The notes under the pieces: generated by a model
Databases searched by the model: none
Told to the model about the DNA's origin: nothing
Seen by the model: the letters and a program-made list of their open reading frames with translations, nothing else
Shown here: in pieces, positions 6,209 through 15,205 of the stretch
Layout of the letters: the number at the start of each line of letters is the position of its first letter
Numbering within the stretch: position 1 is the first letter of the stretch
Translations under genes and position numbers: made by a program
NCBI GenBank assembly: GCA_051162045.1
Contig: JBISDI010000002.1
DNA: 64,000 nt
Reading direction: 5' to 3' (one strand)
Origin: Anaerozeibacter quisquiliarum
GTDB lineage: Bacteria; Bacillota; Clostridia; Christensenellales; Aristaeellaceae

Positions 6209-8542
6209 CTACGGAATCCGCCCCGGATCGCCGAGGCCCTTGAATACCCGGTGCAGCGCCCAGCGGAACTTCTCGCGCGGCCCCAGTTGCTTGACCAGCG
6301 CCTCGTAAGCGGTCTCGGCGTGCTCCAGCGCCCGGGCGTCGGGCTTGCGGCCGGCGTACCGGCTGAACATCACGCAGTCCGCCACCTCGGTAAAGGCGTC
6401 TGCGACCAGCCCGGCGGCCTTGAGGCGCTCGGCGAACTGTGCCGGCGTCTCGCCCGCGGCGGGCGCTTGCCCCTGGTGCTCGAGCGCCAGCAGCAGCGCG
6501 CGGTACCAGACCATCAGCCGGTCCTCGGCCTTGACGCGCTTGCCCAGGCCGCGCCTCGGATCGGTCGAGCGCAGCCGCCTGACCGCGAATGCCGCGGCGC
6601 CCGCGATCGGGATCAGCAGCAGCAGCCACCACAAAAAGCTCAGGTCGGGCCGGTCGTCCTCGGGCTGGTCCTCCGGTTGGTCTTCGGGTTCGTCTTCCGG
6701 CTGATCCTCGCTCTGGTCGTCGGGCTGATCTTCCGGCTGATCCTCGCTCTGGTCTTCCGGCTGATCCTCCGGCTGATCCTCCTGCCGCCCTTCGTCGCCC
6801 TCTGGCGGCGGCGGGGTGGGTGTGGGCGTGGGTTCCGGTGCGTCCCCGTCCTGACCCGCCGCGTCGTCCGCGCGCGCGTCGCCTCCTGCGCCGCCCGAGT
6901 CGCCCGGCCTAAAGCTGTCGCCGCTGCCGGGCGTGGGGTTGAATGTCACCCAGCCCACGCCGTCGAAGTATACCTCGACCCAGGCGTGCGCGTTCTTGCC
7001 GGTGACGATCGTTTCGCCGCCGTCGCGCGGGGGTACCAGGTAGCCCTCAACGTAGCGGGTGGGCAGGCCCGCGATGCGGCCGAGCACCGCCATCGCGCTG
7101 GCGAAATAGCTGCAATAGCCCTTTTTCGCGTCCAGCAGGAAGTAGCTGACGAAGTCGCGCCCCTGCTTGGGATAGGGCATGTCGGTGGTGTAAGTATAGT
7201 TGTCCGTCAGGTACCGCTCGATCTTAAGCGCCGCGTCGTAGGGGCCGGTCGCGCCGCGCACGATCTGCTCCGCCAGCGCGTACACGCCGTGCTCGATGCC
7301 CTGCGGCAGTTGCGTATAGCCCTGCCGCGCGGCCTGGTCGCGCGCGTCCGGCCGCCCCGAGCGCCGCTCGATCAGCTCGCGCATCAGCGCCTGATTCTCT
7401 GTCGGCACGGCGGCGCTGAACGCGTAGCCGTCGCCCGGTTTGACGCCCCGCGTGATGAACACCTCGCCGCCGGTGCTGAAGTAGGTGGGCATGTCGAGCG
7501 GCGCGTCCAGTTCGTACAGGCCGTGCGGCACGAACAGCGCGCTGATGCCCTCGTGCAGCATGGTCACCCGGCCTCCGATGCGCGAGAATGCGCCCGACTC
7601 GATGAACGAGGGCTGGCGGTCGGCGTCGAACACCTGGTCGCGCAGCGCCTTGCGCATGGGGTCGATGAACACATAGCGGCTGTTGATCGCGGTCTCGGTC
7701 CAGGAATAGCTGGTGTAGGTGCGCTTGACCGAACCGCGCAGCAAAAGCGGCCGGTCGGTTGAGACCACCATCACCTCGTCAAGCACCGGGTCGACCGGGC
7801 CGCCCAGCGCCTCGCCCATCGGCTGGAAGCCGTCGGCGCTGATCGAGTAGGTGGTGCGCGGCTCGGTGAACAGGAAGTAGTCGCTGAACAGGTCGCGCGC
7901 CTTTTGAGCCGCCTCATCGAGCGGCGGCCAGGTAAGCCGCCCGCCGGGCAGCAGCGCAACCGCCAGCAGCGCGACCGCCAGCGCCACCGGCAGCGCGCGC
8001 AGGTAGGGCACCTTGTCGTCGTCGGCGCGCGCGAACATCGCCCCCAGCGCCGCCACCGCCATAATCGCCAGCACCGGCTCGATCCGGTTGTCGAGCAGCC
8101 AACTGCCGAAGATCACGATAAGCGACATAAGCAGCGCCAAGTAGACCCCGCCGCTTATGCGCGCCATCCAGAACATCAAAAGCGCGAGCGCCACAGCCAG
8201 CAGCGCGGCCACCTGCGCCGCGTGATCGCCCAGCGCGGCCATGCCGACCGCGTTCACCTGACAGGCCGCCTCGAGCAGCGACCGCATCGCGCCCACGCCG
8301 CCGCTGCGCAGCGCGTAGACCGCCAGCGCCGCCGCCATCCCGGCCGCCGCCAGCGCGCCCTTGCGGTTCCAGGCCGCCAGCCCACACAAGAGCGCGGCTC
8401 CGGCCGCGCTCAGCAGCACCGGCGCAGCCGGCACGGGCAGCGCCAGCGCCCGCACGAGCATCAGCGAAAGCGACGCGCCGAGCGCCCATGCGATCAGCGC
8501 GCAACCGAACAAGTCCAGCAATTTTTCACGGTTACGTCCCAT
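6209..8542 (-). CDS. Transglutaminase-like membrane protein (TgpA type)
   Basis: A 777-residue protein. About eight hydrophobic segments fill the first ~210 residues. An extracytoplasmic region leads to the transglutaminase core with KGYCSYFASAMAVLGR (nucleophile Cys near 478), the NAHAWVEVYF His near 519, and GWVTFNPTPG where the third catalytic position is Asn. A Glu/Asp/Gln/Pro tandem-repeat tract (about 587-629) precedes another membrane segment (LSFLWWLLLLIPIAGAAAFA) and a cytoplasmic DUF4129-like tail. ATG 8542 has AAAGGG 6 nt upstream and overlaps the DUF58 gene by 11 nt. TgpA-like proteins accompany MoxR/DUF58 pairs widely; the substrate is unproven. Confidence 0.85.
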   Translation of the reverse strand: MGRNREKLLDLFGCALIAWALGASLSLMLVRALALPVPAAPVLLSAAGAALLCGLAAWNRKGALAAAGMAAALAVYALRSGGVGAMRSLLEAACQVNAVGMAALGDHAAQVAALLAVALALLMFWMARISGGVYLALLMSLIVIFGSWLLDNRIEPVLAIMAVAALGAMFARADDDKVPYLRALPVALAVALLAVALLPGGRLTWPPLDEAAQKARDLFSDYFLFTEPRTTYSISADGFQPMGEALGGPVDPVLDEVMVVSTDRPLLLRGSVKRTYTSYSWTETAINSRYVFIDPMRKALRDQVFDADRQPSFIESGAFSRIGGRVTMLHEGISALFVPHGLYELDAPLDMPTYFSTGGEVFITRGVKPGDGYAFSAAVPTENQALMRELIERRSGRPDARDQAARQGYTQLPQGIEHGVYALAEQIVRGATGPYDAALKIERYLTDNYTYTTDMPYPKQGRDFVSYFLLDAKKGYCSYFASAMAVLGRIAGLPTRYVEGYLVPPRDGGETIVTGKNAHAWVEVYFDGVGWVTFNPTPGSGDSFRPGDSGGAGGDARADDAAGQDGDAPEPTPTPTPPPPEGDEGRQEDQPEDQPEDQSEDQPEDQPDDQSEDQPEDEPEDQPEDQPEDDRPDLSFLWWLLLLIPIAGAAAFAVRRLRSTDPRRGLGKRVKAEDRLMVWYRALLLALEHQGQAPAAGETPAQFAERLKAAGLVADAFTEVADCVMFSRYAGRKPDARALEHAETAYEALVKQLGPREKFRWALHRVFKGLGDPGRIP
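6654..6782 (-). repeat. Acidic tandem-repeat tract in the transglutaminase gene
   Basis: Imperfect 12-nt repeats encode successive QPED, QSED, QPDD and EPED units between the transglutaminase core and the last membrane segment. Likely a flexible acidic stalk, and a probable site of repeat-number variation. Confidence 0.85.
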
Positions 8543-9731
8543 ACTCAACCCTTTGCGTCATCAACTCGGGGGTCAGGCCCTCGCCCCACGGATCGATTCT
8601 TATGGCCTGCACACCCATGTCGTTCAGGCGCGTCAGCATCGAAAGCGCTTCCTCGCGCCGGCTGTCGCTCAGCCAGCACACGAAAACCTTCATCCCGCCG
8701 CGCGCCATCTGCATGGCCAGGCCCACGATGCGCGCGTTCAGCCGGGGCGTCACCAGCACCGCGCCGCCCGTGCGCTGCATGCGCCGCATCTCGAGCAGCA
8801 TCACCTGCTCGAACGGAAACGGGCTGTCGAATCGCACGCGGGTCAGCGCCTGCACAAACCGTCCGAACCCGGACGCGTCCTCGGCTGCCAGCTCGGTCGG
8901 CTGCGCGCTCATCAGCGGCATGCGCACGGGATAGCCCGCCGTAAGCTGCGCCTTGATGAGCGAGGCCGCCGCCTCGCAAGAGGCGTCCTCCACCGTCAGC
9001 GCGTGGCTCTTAAGCGAACTTAGCGGATACAGGTCGATCAGCACCAGCGTATCGGGCCGGGCCGATTCCTCGTAGGTGCGCACCATCAGCTCACGCTTGC
9101 GCATCGACAGTTTCCAGTGCACCTTCTTGAGCGCGTCGCCCGGCAGCCATTGCCGCACGTCGGCGGGCGAGGCGGCATCCTCGGTCATGCGCGACAGCCC
9201 TCTGTCGCCCAGGTCGCCCGAGCGCAATGCCAGCGGCTTAAGTTCGGTCACGCGCGGCAGCACCTCCACCTGGAACTGACTGCCCGATATCCGCTTGGAA
9301 AAGGTGAACAGGTTGAACACGTCGGTCACCGAGGCGCGGGTGACGCCTATGAGATGCATCCCCCGGTGCGGGCAGGCGACGCTCACCTCGTAACGGCGCG
9401 TCTCGAACGGCAGCGCGCCCATCTCGAGCGCGGTCAAGGAACCGGCGTCGTCGGGCAGCGACAGCTTAAGCGCGATCGAGCGCACCGGCAAGAGCCCCAT
9501 ATGCCTGACCGTCGCCACCACCGGCACGGTGCCGCCGCGCTCGGCCGTGCGGCGCGGGCAGCGGATGCTGGTCTTGACGGTCCCGAGCGCAAGCAAGACC
9601 GAGATCAGCGAAAGAGCCAGCATGGACGCCATTGCCAACACGATCAGGTAGTAGATTTGCGCGCCGGTCGACAGCGCCACCACGAGCGCGGTCGCATTGA
9701 CCAGCGCGAACACCGCCGCGCGACGGGTCAC
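8532..9731 (-). CDS. DUF58 domain protein
   Basis: A 399-residue protein with two N-terminal membrane segments (about residues 5-50), then a beta-rich region, and the DUF58 signature DVRQWLPGDALKKVHWK followed by KRELMVRTYEES. The C-terminal part is a von Willebrand A-like fold (TLVLIDLYPLSSLKS). It starts with GTG at 9731, overlapping the MoxR stop by 4 bases (GTGA), and its end overlaps the transglutaminase gene. In this widespread cluster MoxR ATPases are thought to act on the VWA/DUF58 partner; the process served here is unknown. Confidence 0.88.
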   Translation of the reverse strand: MTRRAAVFALVNATALVVALSTGAQIYYLIVLAMASMLALSLISVLLALGTVKTSIRCPRRTAERGGTVPVVATVRHMGLLPVRSIALKLSLPDDAGSLTALEMGALPFETRRYEVSVACPHRGMHLIGVTRASVTDVFNLFTFSKRISGSQFQVEVLPRVTELKPLALRSGDLGDRGLSRMTEDAASPADVRQWLPGDALKKVHWKLSMRKRELMVRTYEESARPDTLVLIDLYPLSSLKSHALTVEDASCEAAASLIKAQLTAGYPVRMPLMSAQPTELAAEDASGFGRFVQALTRVRFDSPFPFEQVMLLEMRRMQRTGGAVLVTPRLNARIVGLAMQMARGGMKVFVCWLSDSRREEALSMLTRLNDMGVQAIRIDPWGEGLTPELMTQRVEYGT

Positions 9732-10675
9732 GTGACCCTCACCGGCACCTGTACCGAGCCGATTACGGCGGCGAGCGCCTTCTCGGCGGTGATGTTGCGC
9801 ATGCGCGCCTCGGGCGAGGGCAGCACGCGGTGCGCGAGCACCGGCTCCACCATGTGCTGCACATCCTCGGGAATCACGTAGTCCCGCCCTGCCAGCATGG
9901 CGCGCGCCTGCGCCGCCTTAATCAGCGCAATCGCGCCGCGCGTCGATATGCCCAACTGCAAGCCGGCGTACTTGCGCGAGGCGGCGGCGATCAGCGCCAC
10001 ATAGGAGCGCACCTCGCGCGAGGCGTAGATGGCGGACAGATGCTCCTGCACCTTGCGGATGTCGCTTGCCGTGCAGATGGGCTTCAAATCGTCCATCGGC
10101 GCGCCGCCGGCGGTGAAGCGCTCGAGAATATCGGTCTCCTCCTCGGGCGTGGGGTACCCGATCGATATGCGCATAAAGAACCGGTCGAGCTGGGCCTCGG
10201 GCAGAGGGTAGGTGCCCACGAAGTCAACCGGGTTCTGCGTCGCCAGTACGATGAACGGTTGGGGCATGCGGTAGGTCACGCCATCGACCGTGACCTGCCC
10301 CTCCTCCATAACTTCGAGCAGCGACGACTGGGTCTTGGGCGAGGTGCGGTTGATCTCGTCGGCCAGCACCATCTGGCTCATGACCAGCCCCTCGTGATAT
10401 TCGAGCTCCCCGGTCTTGAAGTTGGCGATCGAGAAGCCGGTGATGTCGGATGGGGTGATGTCGGGCGTGAACTGGATGCGCCTGAACGAGCAGTCGAGCG
10501 AGCGCGCCAGCGCCGACGCCAACGTGGTCTTGCCCACGCCCGGCACGTCCTCGATCAGCACATGGCCGCGGCAGATCAGCGCGATGAGCATGAGCTCCAC
10601 CACGTCCTGCTTGCCCACGATGACCCTGGCGACGTTCTGACCCAGCGCCCTGACCAATTGTTGTGTCGATTGCAT
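9728..10675 (-). CDS. MoxR-family AAA+ ATPase
   Basis: A 315-residue AAA+ ATPase. Walker A is DVPGVGKTTLA (about 43-53), Walker B is LADEINRT, and sensor 1 is LATQNP. YPLPEAQLDRFFMRISIGYP is characteristic of MoxR proteins, which act as chaperones for partner proteins. ATG 10675 was chosen because AAGGGAGA lies 8 nt upstream; earlier in-frame starts lack one. First gene of a four-gene minus-strand operon with DUF58, transglutaminase and a small protein. Confidence 0.92.
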   Translation of the reverse strand: MQSTQQLVRALGQNVARVIVGKQDVVELMLIALICRGHVLIEDVPGVGKTTLASALARSLDCSFRRIQFTPDITPSDITGFSIANFKTGELEYHEGLVMSQMVLADEINRTSPKTQSSLLEVMEEGQVTVDGVTYRMPQPFIVLATQNPVDFVGTYPLPEAQLDRFFMRISIGYPTPEEETDILERFTAGGAPMDDLKPICTASDIRKVQEHLSAIYASREVRSYVALIAAASRKYAGLQLGISTRGAIALIKAAQARAMLAGRDYVIPEDVQHMVEPVLAHRVLPSPEARMRNITAEKALAAVIGSVQVPVRVT

Positions 10676-10705
10676 GATGCCCATCTCCCTTCGCACACAG
10701 CGTAC

Positions 10706-10735
10706 AGTATACACGCATCGTCAAGGTCCTTACAA
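10706..10735 (-). promoter_or_regulatory. Promoter of the MoxR operon
   Basis: Minus strand TTGTAA (10735-10730), 18-nt spacer, TATACT (10711-10706), 31 nt before the MoxR ATG. Confidence 0.55.
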
Positions 10736-10758
10736 GCACCGCCGTGAAAAAACCCCAA

Positions 10759-10786
10759 TTGCGAAAACCGGTGGATGTGGTATACT
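10759..10786 (+). promoter_or_regulatory. Promoter of acpS
   Basis: TTGCGA (10759-10764), 16-nt spacer, TATACT (10781-10786). The predicted start is only about 15 nt before the acpS ATG, giving a very short leader. Confidence 0.5.
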
Positions 10787-10808
10787 GGATGCGACTGGGG
10801 GGATGCCG

Positions 10809-11177
10809 ATGGGCGGGGTGCTGGGGCTGGGGCTCGATCTGTGCGCGATCGGGCGGATCGAGCGGGCGCTTCAAAACGAGCGCTTCCTGCATCGCGCGTT
10901 CAGCGAGGGCGAGAGAGGGCGCATCGCGGATCGGGGCGCGGCCACCGCGGCCGGCTACTTCGCCGCCAAGGAGGCGGTCGCCAAGGCGCTGGGCACCGGC
11001 TTTGACGGCTTCTTCCTCGACAGCATCGAGATCGAGCCCGACGCGCCGGGCTGCCCGCAGTGCATCCTCAAGGGCAAGGCGCTCGAGCGGATGCGCGCGC
11101 TCGGCGGTTCGCGCGTGCTCATCACAATCACCCACGACGCCGGTGTGGCGGCGGCGGTGGCGGTGATCGTGTCATAG
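10809..11177 (+). CDS. acpS: Holo-[acyl-carrier-protein] synthase
   Basis: A 122-residue phosphopantetheinyl transferase that moves 4'-phosphopantetheine from CoA to apo-ACP. The two Mg-binding motifs are present: GLGLDLCAIGRIERA (Asp10) and AGYFAAKEAVAKALGTG (Glu55). The C-terminus VLITITHDAGVAAAVAVIV is also typical. Of two close ATGs, 10809 has GGGGGG 6 nt upstream, whereas 10803 directly abuts it; the difference is two residues. Divergent from the MoxR operon and followed by the VanW-like gene. Confidence 0.9.
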   Translation: MGGVLGLGLDLCAIGRIERALQNERFLHRAFSEGERGRIADRGAATAAGYFAAKEAVAKALGTGFDGFFLDSIEIEPDAPGCPQCILKGKALERMRALGGSRVLITITHDAGVAAAVAVIVS

Positions 11178-11266
11178 GGGGGGGCACCCTATCGCCTAAA
11201 ATCCAGACAATCATGGAACCATCGCCCACGTTCTGCGTCCAAGGGATAGAAAGGCAGGCGATCGCA

Positions 11267-12256
11267 ATGATGAAGCGGATATGGAGCGCGATGCTGGCTG
11301 TGTGCCTGATGTGCGCTGCGGTCCCGTCTGTCCGGGCGAGCGCCGCGCTGGCCTCGGCTTCGACCTCGCTTGAGGGCGCGTCCGAAAACAAGCAGCACAA
11401 CGTCCAATTGGCGGCCGACGCGATCGACGGCACCACCGTGCCGGGTGACGGCGGCTTCTTCTCGTTCAACGACACGGTCGGCCCGCGCACCAGTTCCTAC
11501 GGCTACAAGAACGCGCCCAATGGACGCGGGGTCAAGGTAACCGGCGGAGGCGTCGCGCAGGTGGCCAGCACGCTGTACCTCGCGCTCAAGCAACTCGACG
11601 GTATCAGCTACGACGAGCTTCAAACCTATTCAAAATTTACCGACGACTACGTGTCCTCCAAGAAGGACGCGATCCTGGTCGACCACAAGGCGGGCACCGA
11701 CTTCAGCTTCTACAACAACACGGGCAGCGCCTTTACGATTGAGCTGTGGGTGGGCGAGGGCGAGCTGCACTGCATGCTGAGCGCGACCGACGACGCCGCG
11801 CCCGCGTCGGTATCGAGCCCCGGCTTCTCCTCGATCGCGCTGAGCGGAAACGACGCGCTGATGAACAACGTGATGCTGGCGGCCGAGAGCATCTACGACA
11901 CCGCGCTCAAACCCGGCGACGAATTCTCGTTCAACGCGGTGGTCGGTCCGCGCACCGAGCGCTACGGCTACCAGGTGGCCGTCGACGCCCGGGGCAAGCA
12001 GCGGCTGGGCGGAGGCGCTCAGCAGGTGGCCAGCGCGCTGTACCTGGCGGTGGAGCCGCTCAAGTCGGTCTCGATCCTTGAAAAGGAGATCTGCGAGGGC
12101 TACAACCAGCGCTACGTGCGCGACGCCGACGACGCGATCGAGGTCGATCTGAGCGCGGGCGTCGACTTCCGCTTCCGCTACGACGGCGACGGTTCGCTGA
12201 ACCTCTACACCTATGTAAGCGGCGGCACGCTTTTTTGCGACGTGGAGGAGAGCTGA
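11267..12256 (+). CDS. Secreted protein with two VanW-like repeats
   Basis: A 329-residue exported protein. MMKRIWSAMLAVCLMCA with a following SVRASA is a signal peptide. Two homologous units follow. The first contains FFSFNDTVGPRTSSYGY and GGGVAQVASTLYLAL; the second contains EFSFNAVVGPRTERYGY and GGGAQQVASALYLAV. These match the VanW core (F-N-x-x-x-GPRT...GGG.CQVSSTLY), with the cysteine of that core replaced in both copies. VanW-domain function is unknown, although the name comes from vancomycin-resistance clusters; no such cluster is visible. It follows acpS after 89 nt and ends at the terminator near 12300. Confidence 0.85.
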   Translation: MMKRIWSAMLAVCLMCAAVPSVRASAALASASTSLEGASENKQHNVQLAADAIDGTTVPGDGGFFSFNDTVGPRTSSYGYKNAPNGRGVKVTGGGVAQVASTLYLALKQLDGISYDELQTYSKFTDDYVSSKKDAILVDHKAGTDFSFYNNTGSAFTIELWVGEGELHCMLSATDDAAPASVSSPGFSSIALSGNDALMNNVMLAAESIYDTALKPGDEFSFNAVVGPRTERYGYQVAVDARGKQRLGGGAQQVASALYLAVEPLKSVSILEKEICEGYNQRYVRDADDAIEVDLSAGVDFRFRYDGDGSLNLYTYVSGGTLFCDVEES

Positions 12257-12291
12257 GCGCGAAGGCGCACTGACGGGGCACCAGATATCGG

Positions 12292-12332
12292 ACGGGATTG
12301 CGGCGGAAAAACGCCGCGCCCGTTATTTTTTG
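12292..12332 (+). terminator. Intrinsic terminator after the VanW-like gene
   Basis: GCGGCG / CGCCGC stem around a GAAAAA loop, extended by flanking CGGG/CCCG pairing with mismatches, followed by TTATTTTTTG. Confidence 0.75.
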
Positions 12333-12467
12333 CGCCTTTATGTGCATTTTAAGATTAGGCCAAGCCCTTTTGCGTTAAAGATACTTTCCCACGTGTCAAT
12401 GATCCTCACTTCGAACGATGGGATCATGATGGATTTCCATATACAAGACCGAAAGAAGGTTTCGCAT

Positions 12468-13448
12468 ATGCACAGAGGCAGAAAAATCGCCATCATCGGC
12501 GCGGGCAATGTGGGCGCGACCATCGCGTTTACGCTGACCACCGCGGCGCTCGCCACCGAAATCGTGCTGATCGACATCGCCCATGAAAAGGCGCAGGGCG
12601 AGGCCATGGACATCATCCAGGGCACGCCGTTCTGCGCGCCGGTGGACATCTACGCCGGCGACTATTCGCGCGCGGTCGACGCGGACATCGTGATCGTCAC
12701 CGCCGGCGCGGCCCGCAAGCCCGGACAGACCCGGATCGACCTGGCGCAGGGCAACATCAACATCATAAATTCCATCATGCCGGAGATCGTCCGGCGCGCG
12801 CCCTTCGCCGTGTACATCGTGGTCTCCAATCCCGTGGATATCCTGACCTACCACATATCCAGGCATTTCGGCCTGAACGAACACCAGGTCATCGGCTCCG
12901 GTACCATGCTGGATTCCGCGCGCCTGCGCTCCGCGTTGGCGAGCCATGTGGACGTCAACCCCAACAACGTGCACGGCTATGTGTTCGGCGAGCACGGCGA
13001 CACCTCGATGGTGCCCTGGTCGCTGACCAACATCGCGGGCATGACCATGGACCAGTATTGCGAGCACGCCTGTCTCGAGGCGACGCGCTGCGGCAGGGCG
13101 GCGCTTAGGTCCATTGTGGAAGACGTGCGCACCGCGGGCGCGAAGGTAATCCAGTCCAAGGGCGCGACCTACTATGCCATCGCGCTCGCGATCCGACGGA
13201 TCGTGGAGTGCATCGCGCAGGACGCCAATTCGGTGCTGACCGTCTCGGCCATGATCAACAACCGCTACGGCATCTCGGACGTATGCCTGAGCCTGCCGTT
13301 CGTGATCGGCGCCCATGGCATCAAGCGCGAGCTCACCCCGCCGCTGACCGACGAGGAACTCTCCCAGCTCAGGGCTTCCGCCGAAGCGCTCAAGGCGGTC
13401 ATCGCCGCGGTGGATTTCGGGCGGAACCCTGCGTCCGCAAAGACCTGA
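12468..13448 (+). CDS. ldh: L-lactate dehydrogenase
   Basis: A 326-residue NAD-dependent lactate/malate dehydrogenase. The Rossmann loop is IIGAGNVGA (residues 9-17) and the Asp that selects NAD is in IVLIDIAHEK. The substrate loop reads AGAARKPGQTRIDL; YIVVSNPVDILTY and GSGTMLDSARLR follow. The catalytic His is in FGEHGDTSMVPWS (about residue 176). A Gln after the loop Lys/Pro-Gly (PGQTR) favours lactate over malate. ATG 12468 has AAGAAGG 8 nt upstream; upstream ATGs lack a site. It reduces pyruvate to lactate during fermentation. Monocistronic, closed by the hairpin at 13490. Confidence 0.92.
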   Translation: MHRGRKIAIIGAGNVGATIAFTLTTAALATEIVLIDIAHEKAQGEAMDIIQGTPFCAPVDIYAGDYSRAVDADIVIVTAGAARKPGQTRIDLAQGNINIINSIMPEIVRRAPFAVYIVVSNPVDILTYHISRHFGLNEHQVIGSGTMLDSARLRSALASHVDVNPNNVHGYVFGEHGDTSMVPWSLTNIAGMTMDQYCEHACLEATRCGRAALRSIVEDVRTAGAKVIQSKGATYYAIALAIRRIVECIAQDANSVLTVSAMINNRYGISDVCLSLPFVIGAHGIKRELTPPLTDEELSQLRASAEALKAVIAAVDFGRNPASAKT

Positions 13449-13489
13449 GGATCGCCCGGCAAGCACCACCCAGCCGACAAGCAGAAAGG

Positions 13490-13535
13490 CCAAACCGCCC
13501 CGCGAGCCGTTCGTTCGCAGGGCGGTTTGGCTTAT
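13490..13535. terminator. Terminator after ldh
   Basis: A 12-bp perfect stem, GCCAAACCGCCC (13490-13501) with 13521-13532, 19-nt loop, then TTATATAG. It lies between ldh and the convergent XRE gene and could serve both. Confidence 0.85.
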
Positions 13536-13611
13536 ATAGGCCGGTTTTTACCGACAAAGCAGCCATCCACAGGGCAGAATCAGGCGCCGGCGCAGGATTG
13601 CGCCTCGCAGA

Positions 13612-13947
13612 TTACGAGCGCCTCCTCGCCCGATGGAGGATGCGCGCCATATCCACCAAATCGAGCCGCTCGTCCGGCGTCAGCTGCGTGGCGTAGGCGA
13701 TCCGTTTGTTCATGCCGGCGTCGTAGAGCGTCTGCGGCTCCTGTTCGTTTAGCAGCTCGTCCACCGCGATGCCCAACCCCTTGGGCAGCTTCTTGAGCGT
13801 CTCAAAGGTCGGGTTGCTCTCGCCCAGTTCCAGCGACCCAATCGGGCTGGTGGCGGGCATTTCGCAGCGCAGCGCCAGCTCCATCTGCGAGATGCCGAGC
13901 TTCGTGCGCAGCCGCAGCACCCGCCTGCCCAGCGCTTGCTGCGTCAT
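13612..13947 (-). CDS. Small XRE-family transcriptional regulator
   Basis: A 111-residue DNA-binding protein. The helix-turn-helix spans about residues 7-62: VLRLRTKLGISQMELALR, then GSLELGESNPTFETLKKLPK and GLGIAVDELL. The C-terminus RLDLVDMARILHRARRRS is basic and may assist dimerisation or DNA binding. The expected Y/H-S-x-I-E segment reads SPIGSLELGESNPT. Convergent with ldh and upstream of the secreted lipase-like gene's end, with no apparent operon partner. Confidence 0.85.
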   Translation of the reverse strand: MTQQALGRRVLRLRTKLGISQMELALRCEMPATSPIGSLELGESNPTFETLKKLPKGLGIAVDELLNEQEPQTLYDAGMNKRIAYATQLTPDERLDLVDMARILHRARRRS

Positions 13948-13970
13948 GCCGCTACTCCCTCATTTTTCAT

Positions 13971-15071
13971 TCATGACGCAGCGGATCGGCATTGCACGCG
14001 CTTGCGCATCCACGTCAGATAGCATATCATTTCATGGGCGGCAAAGGCCTCCTTCCCGGTTTGATCAAGCGCTCCCTTGGGCGAGCCGGCCTTGCCCGCG
14101 GCGTAAGGGCGGTTGTAGATGGACAGGATGCCCTTGAGCAGTGTGAACGGGTCGGCGGGCTTGACGATCACCTCCGCCTCGTATCGCTCGACGGCCCAGG
14201 CCAGCCGGTCGCGGGACAATTGGCTCAGCAAGGCCACGGTCTCCCGCTTTTTTTCGAGGGAAATCGGCTTGAATTTCTTCCGCGTTTCCTTTTTATAGGC
14301 CTTGGCGAGGCCGGCCACGTCCTTGACCGAGGCATAGTGATTTGTCCCGTGCCGGCCCATGTTCCAGCGCTCCGGGGGGATGTCGGGCACGATGTCTTCG
14401 AGCAGGATATAGTTGTGTACGCTTACCGATGCCCTGGGGGCGCATGTCACGTTGGGCGTGGCAAAGGCATAGGCGAAGACGGCGTCCGCGGCAAAGGCAT
14501 CGGAGCCGCTCATCTTGGCCGCGAGCAGATTGGCGACCGCCGCACCCCGGCTGTGGCCGGCAATCCACAATCGGTTGGTTTCCACCGGCGTGCGCGCGGC
14601 CTCGAGCAAGTCCGACTTCACCCTTTCCATGGCGGCGGCAAAGCCCTGATGATCGTTGCCCCGGCCCACGCGGCAATTGCTGAGCCATTCCTCGCCGCCC
14701 TTTGTTCCCCTGATCACGACCGCGTAGAGGTTGTACGTCCGGTCGTCGCGCTGTATCGTGCGGCGTGAAATCGTATAGGCCACGCGATCCGCGCCCGCGG
14801 CGTTCCGGTACCCGTTGACGATGAGTTCAAACCCGAGCTCGCGCCGAAGCTTCTTGACGACTTCCGATTCTTTGTAGGCATACTTGGCGTATTCCGCAGA
14901 TTTCAGGCTGAGCAGCCTGTTCTCCGCTTGGACGTTTCCCGTCAGGGCCTGGTCAAAAGCCCTGCTTCCCGCTGCTTTCGCCCTTCCCTCATCCGCCGCC
15001 GCAACAGGCGCCGCCCACAACGCCCCCAGACACACGAGCAACCCGCATAAGAACACAGCCGCACGCTTCAT
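13971..15071 (-). CDS. Secreted lipase class 3-like protein
   Basis: A 366-residue exported alpha/beta hydrolase. The signal peptide MKRAAVFLCGLLVCLGALWA ends near PVAAADEG. VVIRGTKGGEEWLSNCRV is the oxyanion-side loop of class 3 lipases. The nucleophile elbow is IAGHSRGAAVANLLAAK (Ser near 172), and an Asp in LLEDIVPDIPPE and a His in GTNHYASV complete a plausible triad. The C-terminal 90 residues are unassigned. ATG 15071 has AAGGAGG 10 nt upstream. Its substrate could be a lipid or another ester. The gene stands alone. Confidence 0.82.
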   Translation of the reverse strand: MKRAAVFLCGLLVCLGALWAAPVAAADEGRAKAAGSRAFDQALTGNVQAENRLLSLKSAEYAKYAYKESEVVKKLRRELGFELIVNGYRNAAGADRVAYTISRRTIQRDDRTYNLYAVVIRGTKGGEEWLSNCRVGRGNDHQGFAAAMERVKSDLLEAARTPVETNRLWIAGHSRGAAVANLLAAKMSGSDAFAADAVFAYAFATPNVTCAPRASVSVHNYILLEDIVPDIPPERWNMGRHGTNHYASVKDVAGLAKAYKKETRKKFKPISLEKKRETVALLSQLSRDRLAWAVERYEAEVIVKPADPFTLLKGILSIYNRPYAAGKAGSPKGALDQTGKEAFAAHEMICYLTWMRKRVQCRSAAS

Positions 15072-15145
15072 ACAAAAGCGCCTCCTTGCCAACGGCTTCA
15101 TTATAACATGGAATGCACGATGAGAAAATCCCCCATTTAGGGGGT

Positions 15146-15173
15146 ATGAAATGGCGAAATTTCATGTTATACT
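15146..15173 (+). promoter_or_regulatory. Extended -10 promoter with overlapping inverted repeat
   Basis: TGTTATACT at 15165-15173 is an extended -10 element without a good -35. Immediately upstream ATGAAAT (15146-15152) and ATTTCAT (15159-15165) form a perfect 7-bp inverted repeat that enters the promoter, a plausible operator. A CCCCC-ATTTA-GGGGG stem lies at 15130-15144. Confidence 0.5.
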
Positions 15174-15205
15174 AACCGTAAATTCAGATTATGGGGGTAT
15201 GGGCG

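Noticed and set aside
6654..6782. Regular short repeats that could suggest a CRISPR or minisatellite
   Set aside because: They are in-frame codons for an acidic stalk in the transglutaminase-like protein; no spacers of uniform length exist.
11267..12256. Vancomycin-resistance locus
   Set aside because: Only a VanW-like domain is present; no vanHAX, vanRS or ligase gene is nearby.
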